Assembly (NCBI GenBank): GCA_900754745.1 | Contig: CAAEEB010000105.1 | Span: forward strand, 1-28,958 | Length of the DNA stretch: 28,958 nucleotides | Reading direction: 5' to 3' | From: an uncultured Collinsella sp. | GTDB lineage: Bacteria > Actinomycetota > Coriobacteriia > Coriobacteriales > Coriobacteriaceae | Shown: positions 22,138 to 28,958 of the stretch, in pieces | Position numbering within the stretch: position 1 is the stretch's first letter | How the letters are laid out: the number at the start of each line of letters is the position of its first letter | The notes under the pieces: generated by a model | The model's input: the letters and a program-made list of their open reading frames with translations, nothing else | Told to the model about the DNA's origin: nothing | Databases searched by the model: none | Translations under genes and position numbers: made by a program

Positions 22138-23409
22138 GTGAACACAAACGCCTCCTATGACGTCTTGGTAATCGGCGGCGGGGCCTCGGGTCTCGCCGCC
22201 GCCATTACGGCCGCACGCGCAGGCAAAAGCGTCTGCATCGTTGAGCGCGATGTTGCCTGCGGCCTTAAACTCCTTGCGACCGGCAACGGCCGCTGCAACC
22301 TTTCCAACGAATCAATTGATTTCCAGCGGTACAACCACCCCGCATTCGTCGAATCCGTCATGGGTCCCCGGCCCGAGCAAGATCTCGGCAGTTTCTTCTC
22401 CTCGCTGGGCATCATGACGACCTCCGAGGAGGGCCGGCTGTATCCGCGCTCCCTTCGTGCCGAATCGGTGCGCGATGCACTTCTCAACGCTTGCAATCAC
22501 CTGGGTATCACCTTGATCTGTGGAGCAAACGTTGCCTCGGCATTCAAAGCGCCCGAGGGCTGGGCGCTCCAAATAGACCGTCCCGCGCGAGCACTCAAGG
22601 CGAAAAAGCACGACGACCGAAAAACGGAGGTCCGCTCGCTTCGGAAGGCGCTTGCCGACACCCCTCGCAAGAACGGGACGCTGCAGGCAAAGGCCGTAAT
22701 TATCGCTACGGGCGGCAGCCCCGCCGACATCGCGAAGACGTTCAATCTTTCCCTCACACCGCAGCATCCCGTCCTCTGCCCTGTGTCGGCATCGGTCTTC
22801 GGCGACCAGACTGCGCTCAAGACGCTGGATGGCCTGCGCGTCCGCGCCCGTTTGACGCTCACCCGCAATCACGAGGAGCTCTGGCGCGAAGACGGCGAAG
22901 TGCTCTTCCGAACCTTTGGCATCTCGGGCGTTGCCGCCTTTAACCTCTCCCGTCGCGTCCAGCGCGGAGACACGATTCTGCTCGACGTTTTCCCCGACCT
23001 CTCCAAAGACGAGTTGCTCGATATGCTCAACCAGCGAGTTGAGTTGCTCGGCGGCTTTTCACCCCGCGACCCCCGCTGGCTCGACGGCATGCTCGCCCCG
23101 CAGTTCTCTCACGTTGTCTGCACCGCATTCGAACAGTGCCACCCCGGGTCGTACGACGTCATCCATCTGGTCTCAATCCTCAAGCACTTTAAGCTGCTCG
23201 TCGAGGGAACGACAGAGGAGCGTTCGGCCCAGGTCACGCGCGGCGGCGTGCCCATCGAGAGCGTCTCAGCTCCCAACCTCTGCGTGAGCAACGCGGCAGG
23301 CGCCCCACTTTACATCTGTGGCGAGGCACTCGACATCGATGCCGATTGCGGCGGCTTCAACCTTGCGTGGGCTTGGATCTCGGGTATTCGCGCTGCAAGC
23401 AGCCTATAG
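22138..23409 (+). CDS. NAD(P)/FAD-dependent oxidoreductase, HI0933/YhiN/BaiN family
   Basis: Flavoprotein of 423 aa. The N-terminal FAD-binding motif is VLVIGGGASGLAAA (GGGASG 13-18), followed by the family signature GLKLLATGNGRCNLSN. The C-terminal block CGEALDIDADCGGFNLAWAWISG, which closes the FAD site, is also characteristic. The family includes BaiN of Clostridium scindens, implicated in bile-acid 7-dehydroxylation, but most members have no known substrate, so no reaction is assigned. Residues around 150-170 (RALKAKKHDDRKTEVRSL) form a basic insertion. The start is GTG directly after the mrp stop, with GAGG inside mrp, so translation is coupled. Confidence 0.9.
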   Translation: MNTNASYDVLVIGGGASGLAAAITAARAGKSVCIVERDVACGLKLLATGNGRCNLSNESIDFQRYNHPAFVESVMGPRPEQDLGSFFSSLGIMTTSEEGRLYPRSLRAESVRDALLNACNHLGITLICGANVASAFKAPEGWALQIDRPARALKAKKHDDRKTEVRSLRKALADTPRKNGTLQAKAVIIATGGSPADIAKTFNLSLTPQHPVLCPVSASVFGDQTALKTLDGLRVRARLTLTRNHEELWREDGEVLFRTFGISGVAAFNLSRRVQRGDTILLDVFPDLSKDELLDMLNQRVELLGGFSPRDPRWLDGMLAPQFSHVVCTAFEQCHPGSYDVIHLVSILKHFKLLVEGTTEERSAQVTRGGVPIESVSAPNLCVSNAAGAPLYICGEALDIDADCGGFNLAWAWISGIRAASSL

Positions 23410-23419
23410 CCGCGCAGTC

Positions 23420-23470
23420 TATAATCAAAACGCATTCGGGCCGTCTGGAACACCGGGCGGCCTCTTTCTT
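23420..23470 (+). terminator. TATAAT followed by a terminator-like hairpin between the two FAD genes
   Basis: TATAAT is at 23420-23425 with no clear -35. At 23439-23462 GGCCGUCUGG and CCGGGCGGCC form a 10-bp stem (two G-U pairs) with an AACA loop, followed by TCTTTCTT. The hairpin lies 18 bp before the start of the next gene and could end the mrp transcript or attenuate the downstream gene. Confidence 0.55.
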
Positions 23471-23488
23471 GCATCTAAGGAGACCTCG

Positions 23489-25129
23489 ATGATCGAAATC
23501 ACCCAAGTCCACGCGTCACTCGATGAGGCCGGCGACGAAACCGCCTGCCTTGCTATTGGTAGACGCGCCGTCAAACGAGCCCTGCGATGCGAGGATTCCC
23601 AGATTAAAGCCATTGAGCTCCATCGCAAGTCAATCGACGCCCGTAAAAAGCGAGATGTCCATTTTATTTTGAGCTTTCGAGTTGAACTGACAAGCTCCCG
23701 ACTCGAGCAGGAGGTGGTCGACCGCGTCGCCGAGCGCGACCGCTCGCGCATCCGCATGGTAGACGGCGAGGCGCCTTCATTCCCCAACCCTGTCCCGAAT
23801 GCACCCAAGGAGCGTCCCGTCGTTGTCGGCGCCGGTTGCGCCGGTCTCTTCGCCGCCCTGACCCTTGCCGAAGCGGGCCTTAAACCCCTGCTCATCGAGC
23901 GCGGCGACCCCGCACTTCGCCGCTCGGAAGCGATTGATCTCTTTCTTAAGGAGCGTATCCTCGACCCCGAAAGCAATATCCAATTTGGCCTGGGCGGCGC
24001 AGGGACCTTCTCGGACGGCAAGCTCAACACGGGAACCAAGAATCCTGCCCATCGACTGATTCTTGAGACCTTCGTCGAAGCTGGCTCACCTCGCGACATC
24101 CTGTGGGACGCCAAGCCGCACATTGGCTCTGACATCCTCCCCACCGTCGTCACCAACATTTCTCAACGCATCGAGCAGCTCGGTGGAACCGTCCGCTATC
24201 GAACAAAGCTCGTCAATATTCGAACCGATGGATCTGGCGCCATCACCGGCGTCGATGTCCAACCGCCCCAAGAAACCACAAGCGAGACAATCGCCACAAA
24301 GCACCTCATTCTCGCCTGCGGCCATTCCGCCCGCGACGTATTCGAGCTTCTCAAAGAACATAATGTTGCCCTCGCGCAAAAGACCTTTGCCATGGGTGTG
24401 CGCATCGAGCATCCACAGCGCGACATCGACCGCGCCCAATATGGCCCTTCGGCGGGGCACCCGGCACTCGGAGCAGCCCCCTACAAGCTTGTCGCCCATC
24501 TCCCCAACGGCCGCAGCGTATTCTCGTTTTGTATGTGCCCCGGCGGACAGGTTGTCGCGGCTTCTTCCGAGCAGGGCCATCTGTGCGTCAACGGTGCCAG
24601 CCTCAATGCCCGCGGCGGGCGCAACGCGAATGCCGCCCTACTCGTCAACGTCACACCTGACGACCTTCCCGGCGATGATCCGCTCGCAGGCATTGAGCTC
24701 CAGCGCGCCTGCGAGCGAGCCGCCTATCGCCTGGGTGGCTCCAACTGGAACGCGCCGGCACAGCTCGTCGGAGATTTCCTTGAGGGACGCGCCAGCACGG
24801 CACCCGGAAAGGTAAAACCAACCTATCCGCTTGGCGTGACCTGGACGGCGATCGACGATGCCCTCCCGCGGCATATCGTCGAATCGCTTCGTTTGGGAAT
24901 CCCCCTGCTCGGTAAGAAACTGCGTGGCTATGACCGCCCCGATGCGGTCCTCACTGGCGTGGAGACGCGTTCGAGCTCCCCGGTCACCGTCACCCGCGAT
25001 CGAACATGCCACGCCACGTCGACTCCGGGCCTTTACCCTTGCGGCGAGGGTGCCGGATATGCCGGCGGCATCATGAGTGCCGCCACCGACGGCGTCCGTT
25101 GCGCTGAGGCGCTGATAGCAGACCTTTAG
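23489..25129 (+). CDS. FAD-dependent dehydrogenase-like protein, COG2509 family
   Basis: Flavoprotein of 546 aa. Residues 1-95 form a small N-terminal domain seen in this family (AIGRRAVKRALR, HRKSIDARKKRDVHFI). The FAD-binding core begins VVVGAGCAGLFAAL (GAGCAG 114-119). The hallmark NIQFGLGGAGTFSDGKL follows, and the closing motif GEGAGYAGGIMSAATDG is near the C-terminus. No substrate is known for the family, and it shares no clear similarity with the preceding FAD enzyme beyond the Rossmann fold. The ATG at 23489 has AAGGAG 6 bases upstream; the longer open frame overlaps the preceding gene and is rejected. The 79-bp gap before it holds a terminator-like hairpin. Confidence 0.9.
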   Translation: MIEITQVHASLDEAGDETACLAIGRRAVKRALRCEDSQIKAIELHRKSIDARKKRDVHFILSFRVELTSSRLEQEVVDRVAERDRSRIRMVDGEAPSFPNPVPNAPKERPVVVGAGCAGLFAALTLAEAGLKPLLIERGDPALRRSEAIDLFLKERILDPESNIQFGLGGAGTFSDGKLNTGTKNPAHRLILETFVEAGSPRDILWDAKPHIGSDILPTVVTNISQRIEQLGGTVRYRTKLVNIRTDGSGAITGVDVQPPQETTSETIATKHLILACGHSARDVFELLKEHNVALAQKTFAMGVRIEHPQRDIDRAQYGPSAGHPALGAAPYKLVAHLPNGRSVFSFCMCPGGQVVAASSEQGHLCVNGASLNARGGRNANAALLVNVTPDDLPGDDPLAGIELQRACERAAYRLGGSNWNAPAQLVGDFLEGRASTAPGKVKPTYPLGVTWTAIDDALPRHIVESLRLGIPLLGKKLRGYDRPDAVLTGVETRSSSPVTVTRDRTCHATSTPGLYPCGEGAGYAGGIMSAATDGVRCAEALIADL

Positions 25130-25155
25130 TGCACGAACTCTCACGTCCGAACGAC

Positions 25156-25191
25156 ACAGGCCCCGAGCTCCACAAGGAACTCGGGGCCTGT
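25156..25191. terminator. Bidirectional hairpin between convergent FAD gene and uvrB
   Basis: ACAGGCCCCGAG (25156-25167) and CTCGGGGCCTGT (25180-25191) form a perfect 12-bp stem, extended by TCC/GGA after one mismatch, with an ACAA loop. It is centred between two convergent stops. U-tracts are poor on both strands, so termination strength is uncertain. Confidence 0.7.
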
Positions 25192-25194
25192 TCG

Positions 25195-27435
25195 CTACTT
25201 CCTGAATCGTGCACCCTGGCGTTTTCTGCCCGAAGCAAAGGTAGAGCCCTTGCGAGCCTGCGAACGCAAACGCTCGATCGTTTCGTCCTCAGATGCGCCC
25301 TCAAGCATCGCCCGAATCTGAACGACGGCATCGCGCAAACGTGCCGCCTCCTCAAAGTCCATGGCGGCGGAAGCGTTACGCATGTCTTCCTCCATGGTCT
25401 CGACGATCCGCACGAGCTCGTCATGCGGCAGCCCTTCCAGCTGCTCGGCAAGCGTCTGCTCGGGTGCCACCGTCTCCGGCGCGGCGCCCTCGCCATTTTC
25501 GTCGGGCGTATAGAACGCACCGTGACCCAGCGAATCGCCTCTCGAGCGCCCCTTCGAGCCCACAGTCTTTTCGGCTTCGGCAATAAAGCTCGAAATGTCG
25601 TTAATGGCCTTGCGAACCGTCTTGGGCACAATGCCATGCTCTTCGTTATATGCCATCTGAATCTCGCGACGGCGCTGCGTCTCCTCGATGGCTTCTTTCA
25701 TCGAATCGGTCACAACGTCTGCATACATGATGACCTCGCCGTCGGCATTACGGGCCGCACGGCCAATCGTCTGAATCAACGAACGGCGGTTGCGCAAGAA
25801 GCCTTCCTTGTCAGCGTCGAGAATTGCCACCAGCGAGACCTCGGGAAGGTCCAGACCCTCGCGGAGCAGGTTGATGCCGACGAGAACATCAATCTTTCCC
25901 TCGCGCAGCGTTCGCAGGATCTCGACACGGTCCATCGTCGCTGTATCGGAGTGCATGTAATTGACCTTAATGCCGGCATCAAGCAGATGGTCGGTCAGGT
26001 CCTCGGCCATGCGCTTGGTGAGCGTGGTCACCAGCACGCGCTCCTTGCGGGCAACGCGCTCGCGAATCTCGTCCTCAAGATCGTCAATCTGTCCACGAAC
26101 CGGACGCACATCGATCTTGGGGTCGAGCAGACCGGTCGGACGAATAATCTGCTCAACGTCGTTCTGGCTAACCCGCAGCTCATAGTCGCCCGGCGTAGCC
26201 GAGACGTAGATGAACTGGGGAATCCTCGCCTCAAACTCATCGAAACGAAGCGGGCGGTTATCGAGTGCCGAAGGCAGACGAAAACCGTGCTCCACCAGCG
26301 TCACCTTACGCGAGCGGTCACCTTCGTGCATGCCGCGGATCTGCGGCACCGTCACATGGCTCTCATCGATGATGCAGAGCATGTCCTTAGGAAAGTAATC
26401 GATCAGGGTAAACGGTGGCTCGCCCGGTTTTCGACCGTCCAGATGACGCGAGTAGTTCTCGATGCCGTTGCAAAAGCCCATCGTCTCGAGCATCTCGAGA
26501 TCATAGTCGGTGCGCTGCTGCAGACGCTGTGCCTCGAGCAGCTTATCAGTCGCCTTGAGCTCGGCCACACGCTTCTCGCACTCTTCACTGATTGATTTCA
26601 GAGCCGCTTTGACCTTAGGCTTCTCAGTCACGTAGTGCGATGCCGGCCACACGGGAATGGCCTCGTACTCACGTAGCATCTCGCCGGTGACCTCGTCGAT
26701 CTCGGCAATCAGCTCAACCTCGTCGCCAAAGAACTCAAACCGCAACGGATGCTCGGCATAGGGTGGATACACGTCGACGACATCGCCGCGCACGCGGAAG
26801 GTGCCACGTGCCAAATCATAGTCATTGCGATCGTACTGGATATCGATAAGCGCATGGATAAAGTCATCGCGCTCGAGCGGCACCTTCTTGTCGACGTTCG
26901 GAGCTAGGCCCGCATAGTCCTCGGGAGAGCCAATGCCATAGATACACGAGACCGATGCGACGACGATCACATCGCGTCGAGATAGCAGCGATGCGGTCGC
27001 CTGATGTCGCAGCATCTCAACTTCTTCGTTAATCGAGGAATCCTTCTCGATATACGTATCGCTTTGCGGCACATACGCTTCGGGTTGATAGTAATCGTAG
27101 TACGACACAAAATAGACCACGGCGTTGTCAGGGAAGAATTCCTTGAGCTCGCTCGCAAGCTGAGCGGCAAGCGTTTTATTGGGAGCCATAACCAGCGTCG
27201 GCTTCCCCAGGGCCTCAATAGTCTTAGCCATCGTGAAGGTCTTGCCCGAACCAGTCACGCCCAGCAAAACCTGATAGCGATCTCCGTCCCTCACGCCCTG
27301 CACAAGCGACTCAATGGCCTTAGGCTGGGAGCCAGCGGGCTCGTATGGAGACACGACCTTAAACGGTACCTCAGAGCCCTCAACGCCAAAACGTTTAAGC
27401 TCTCCTCCAACACGCTCAACTTCAAATTCCGCCAT
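25195..27435 (-). CDS. uvrB: Excinuclease ABC subunit B
   Basis: Helicase-like damage-verification subunit of nucleotide excision repair, 746 aa. The N-terminal block [16 protein letters not shown] precedes Walker A GVTGSGKT (59-66). The beta-hairpin that clamps DNA is at about 112-136 ([19 protein letters not shown]). The DEAD-like motif is IIDESH, and motifs V and VI appear as [17 protein letters not shown] and QTIGRAARN. The C-terminal UVR domain that binds UvrC and UvrA is at about 670-712 ([20 protein letters not shown]). An extra basic tail, [17 protein letters not shown], ends the protein. The ATG has AGGAG upstream. It lies 51 bp after the lytic transglycosylase gene; no SOS box is visible in that gap. 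Confidence 0.98.
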   Translation of the reverse strand: MAEFEVERVGGELKRFGVEGSEVPFKVVSPYEPAGSQPKAIESLVQGVRDGDRYQVLLGVTGSGKTFTMAKTIEALGKPTLVMAPNKTLAAQLASELKEFFPDNAVVYFVSYYDYYQPEAYVPQSDTYIEKDSSINEEVEMLRHQATASLLSRRDVIVVASVSCIYGIGSPEDYAGLAPNVDKKVPLERDDFIHALIDIQYDRNDYDLARGTFRVRGDVVDVYPPYAEHPLRFEFFGDEVELIAEIDEVTGEMLREYEAIPVWPASHYVTEKPKVKAALKSISEECEKRVAELKATDKLLEAQRLQQRTDYDLEMLETMGFCNGIENYSRHLDGRKPGEPPFTLIDYFPKDMLCIIDESHVTVPQIRGMHEGDRSRKVTLVEHGFRLPSALDNRPLRFDEFEARIPQFIYVSATPGDYELRVSQNDVEQIIRPTGLLDPKIDVRPVRGQIDDLEDEIRERVARKERVLVTTLTKRMAEDLTDHLLDAGIKVNYMHSDTATMDRVEILRTLREGKIDVLVGINLLREGLDLPEVSLVAILDADKEGFLRNRRSLIQTIGRAARNADGEVIMYADVVTDSMKEAIEETQRRREIQMAYNEEHGIVPKTVRKAINDISSFIAEAEKTVGSKGRSRGDSLGHGAFYTPDENGEGAAPETVAPEQTLAEQLEGLPHDELVRIVETMEEDMRNASAAMDFEEAARLRDAVVQIRAMLEGASEDETIERLRSQARKGSTFASGRKRQGARFRK

Positions 27436-27460
27436 GGATACTCCTAACTCATATATCTGC

Positions 27461-27466
27461 AGTATA
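27461..27466 (-). promoter_or_regulatory. Possible -10 for uvrB
   Basis: TATACT on the minus strand lies 26 bp before the uvrB ATG. The matching -35 region (AGGACT) is poor, so this is a weak candidate; uvrB may instead be read from the coaE promoter. Confidence 0.3.
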
Positions 27467-27486
27467 CGCAGGCGGCAGGCATAGTC

Positions 27487-28068
27487 CTATACGAACCGAT
27501 CGGGATAGAGGGTCTTGTAGCGAACCCAGGCATTATTGACACGAATCAGATACGCCTGCGTCTCGGGAAAAGTGATTGCATTATGAAGCGACGTGCTCTG
27601 CTGCGCCCATCCGTCGACATTGCCCATGCCGGCGTTATAGGCGGCAATGGCACTGTCAGTCGACCCGTTAAAATACGTTAGAAGATACGAAAGATACGCA
27701 CAGCCAAACTCGATGTTCGTAGCGGGATCGTTAAGGTTGTCGGCTGAATACTCGCTACCATCGACAAGACCCTTAGCAATCATATCCTGGGCAGTCTCGG
27801 GCATCAGCTGCATCAATCCCTGAGCGCCTTGATTCGACTCAGCCTTGGAATCCCAATTCGATTCCGACTTTATGACAGCACACACCAGATACGGATCAAG
27901 ATTGTGCGAAATGCTCGATTGCTTTACGTACGCCTCGTAGTCAATTGGATACAAAGGCTTAAAGAAGACGGCAGGGGCATACGAGTATACGAGCGAAATA
28001 AGACCGAAGACGAGCATAACGGCAAGTGGCGCCACGCGATACCACGTAAAGAAACGTGTCTTAGGCAT
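27487..28068 (-). CDS. Membrane-anchored lytic transglycosylase (SLT domain)
   Basis: Small peptidoglycan-cleaving enzyme, 193 aa. A single N-terminal TM segment (about 12-32, VAPLAVMLVFGLISLVYSY) anchors it with the catalytic domain outside. The SLT/GEWL fold shows VIKSESNWDS with the catalytic Glu69, then SNQGAQGLMQLMPETA, NIEFGCAYLSYLL and AIAAYNAGMGNVDGW. It overlaps the end of coaE by 8 bp, so the two are translationally coupled; the ribosome binding site GGAGGAGG lies inside coaE. A similar coaE-SLT-uvrB arrangement is plausible for the lineage, but no functional link between CoA synthesis and wall cleavage is evident. Confidence 0.93.
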   Translation of the reverse strand: MPKTRFFTWYRVAPLAVMLVFGLISLVYSYAPAVFFKPLYPIDYEAYVKQSSISHNLDPYLVCAVIKSESNWDSKAESNQGAQGLMQLMPETAQDMIAKGLVDGSEYSADNLNDPATNIEFGCAYLSYLLTYFNGSTDSAIAAYNAGMGNVDGWAQQSTSLHNAITFPETQAYLIRVNNAWVRYKTLYPDRFV

Positions 28069-28702
28069 CGGCCTCCTCCTTATTCGCTACATCGCTGAAG
28101 CCATGACGCGCAAGCCAAGCATCCAGCTGTTCAAAGAGCGAGTTATCGCCTGCAGCATTATCGAAAACCGTCGTAGCGAGTTTGCAAAGCGAAGCCTCAT
28201 CGGGCTGACATGCAGAGCGTGCATCGAAATCAGAAGGCTCCATACCACGATGAAATGCACGCTCGCGACGGACCTCCAAGGGAGCACTGATAACCAGAAT
28301 TTCGTCAGCCAGGCCAAACGCATCCTCAAAACCAGTCGGAGCAGAGACCTCGACAACCGCAAAGGGATAACGGGGAGACGAAACCGTACAACAAACCGGA
28401 TCGAGAATCCTCATCGAAAGCTGCTCGATAAGAACCGGATGAACAATGCCATTGAGCCGCGCAACTGTATCAGGAGAGGCGAAAGCTCGAGCAGCGAGGA
28501 CATTGCGGCGAATGCCGCCCTCCCCGTCCAGAATGTCCCAACCGAATTCTTCGGCGAGGGCATTGACGATATCGGAGCCTGGAACATACAGCGATTTGGC
28601 AAGCTCATCCAGATCGATAAGCATGGCGCCATGAGATTCGAGATAGCGGCAGGCTGTCGATTTACCCGAAGCAATATTGCCTAAGACAAAAACGGTAAAC
28701 AT
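28061..28702 (-). CDS. coaE: Dephospho-CoA kinase
   Basis: Last step of coenzyme A synthesis: phosphorylation of dephospho-CoA at the 3' hydroxyl of ribose. It is 213 aa, standard length. The P-loop is GNIASGKST (8-16), followed by the substrate motif IDLDELAKSLYVPG at 29-42 (DLD in place of the common DAD) and LNGIVHPVLIEQL at 83-95. The lid region has RRERAFHRG near 155. The start is the ATG at 28700-28702 with GGGAGGA upstream; a longer frame to 28894 would enter the rRNA region and is rejected. It is the first gene after the rRNA terminator, with about 125 bp for its promoter, in which no convincing -35/-10 pair stands out. Confidence 0.9.
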   Translation of the reverse strand: MFTVFVLGNIASGKSTACRYLESHGAMLIDLDELAKSLYVPGSDIVNALAEEFGWDILDGEGGIRRNVLAARAFASPDTVARLNGIVHPVLIEQLSMRILDPVCCTVSSPRYPFAVVEVSAPTGFEDAFGLADEILVISAPLEVRRERAFHRGMEPSDFDARSACQPDEASLCKLATTVFDNAAGDNSLFEQLDAWLARHGFSDVANKEEADA

Positions 28703-28829
28703 CAAGTCCTCCCTAACGCCAATGGGAGTTATTATCGCGCAAATACAAAAGAAGGACTCAAAATACAGCCAAACAGTAAGACAAGCTAAACGAAGGCGAG
28801 TTCTTGTATTACAGCTCTCTATCAAACGC

Positions 28830-28861
28830 AAAAAAGGGGGAGGCCGCGAGGCCTCCCCCTT
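28830..28861 (-). terminator. rRNA operon terminator
   Basis: On the minus strand AAGGGGGAGGCC and GGCCTCCCCCTT form a perfect 12-bp stem with a TCGC loop, followed by TTTTTTG. It lies about 32 bp after the predicted 3' end of the 5S gene and is a textbook intrinsic terminator. Confidence 0.95.
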
Positions 28862-28893
28862 CTTCAAGTCGATCGACGGCTCGGTGCCGTCCA

Positions 28894-28958
28894 CCGGTCA
28901 GCGGCGCCCTGGCCTCCCACGGGCTGACCCCGCAGTACTCTCGGCGCGATGGGGCTTA
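28894..28958 (-). rRNA. rrf: 5S ribosomal RNA, 3' portion (gene runs off the window)
   Basis: The minus strand reads TAAGCCCCATCGCGCCGAGA, then GTACTGCGGGG, CCCGTGGGAG and the 3' helix strand GGGCGCCGCTGACCGG. These match the conserved 3' half of bacterial 5S rRNA, with the loop E/helix IV arrangement and the terminal helix. The 5' half lies outside the window. The 3' end is placed by analogy and may be off by a few bases. Confidence 0.93.

Noticed and set aside
28791..28804. SOS-box-like sequence AGAACTCGCCTTCG (minus strand) upstream of coaE-SLT-uvrB
   Set aside because: It matches only 8 of 10 defined LexA positions and has no paired promoter elements in the right place, so it is too weak to call, although uvrB control from here would be logical.
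28703..28894. N-terminal extension of CoaE toward the rRNA gene
   Set aside because: It would read through the rRNA terminator and 5S downstream sequence; the ATG at 28702 has a strong ribosome binding site and starts exactly at the P-loop strand.
1..28958. CRISPR arrays, tRNA genes, insertion sequences, phage genes
   Set aside because: No regularly spaced repeats, tRNA-like cloverleaf sequences, transposase or integrase motifs were recognised by reading; a tRNA or repeat-finding program could still reveal small items.

Overview
The window looks like chromosome of a high-GC gut actinobacterium of the class Coriobacteriia, most likely Collinsella or a close relative. The evidence is the content and order of core genes (rapZ-whiA-gap, uvrC, uvrA, coaE-uvrB), a Gram-positive/actinobacterial-type SOS box before uvrA, an actinobacterial-style RapZ with Arg in the Walker A loop, and strong GGAGG-type ribosome binding sites. 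The genus is an inference, since no search was run. Apart from a three-gene plus-strand block (21307-25129), every gene is on the minus strand and reads right to left.

Right end (28958-25195): the 3' part of a 5S rRNA gene and its terminator close an rRNA operon. Then follow coaE, a small membrane-anchored lytic transglycosylase overlapping it by 8 bp, and uvrB. Convergent to uvrB is a plus-strand block of an Mrp/ApbC-type Fe-S carrier ATPase and two unrelated FAD-dependent oxidoreductases (HI0933/BaiN-like and COG2509-like). Next on the minus strand come uvrA with its SOS box, a YbaK/EbsC-type deacylase, murJ and uvrC. All three excision-repair genes therefore lie within about 14 kb. MurJ has a roughly 250-residue acidic N-terminal tail carrying three ETAV[FY]L repeats that resemble the PknB phosphosite of GarA/OdhI.

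Middle (12913-2485): a ten-gene cluster read as sialic acid (N-acetylneuraminate) uptake and breakdown. In transcription order it holds a Tat/lipobox substrate-binding lipoprotein, a DppB-like permease, a fused DppC-DppD permease-ATPase, a DppF-like ATPase, an AXE1-family acetyl esterase, a second and apparently catalytically dead esterase, NanA (lyase), NanK (ROK kinase) and NanE (epimerase). The proposed flow is import of sialic acid, removal of O-acetyl groups, cleavage to ManNAc and pyruvate, phosphorylation, and epimerisation to GlcNAc-6-P; nagA and nagB are not in the window. The cluster sits between uvrC and rapZ, which are close neighbours in many actinobacteria. Its promoter carries a palindrome across the -10, and nearly every noncoding gap holds a stem-loop, two of them about 100-bp palindromes bracketing nanK.

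Left end (2386-1): rapZ, whiA and the start of gap. The yvcK/gtgA homologue usually found between rapZ and whiA is absent; the two genes are 6 bp apart. No tRNA, CRISPR array, phage gene or transposase was seen.
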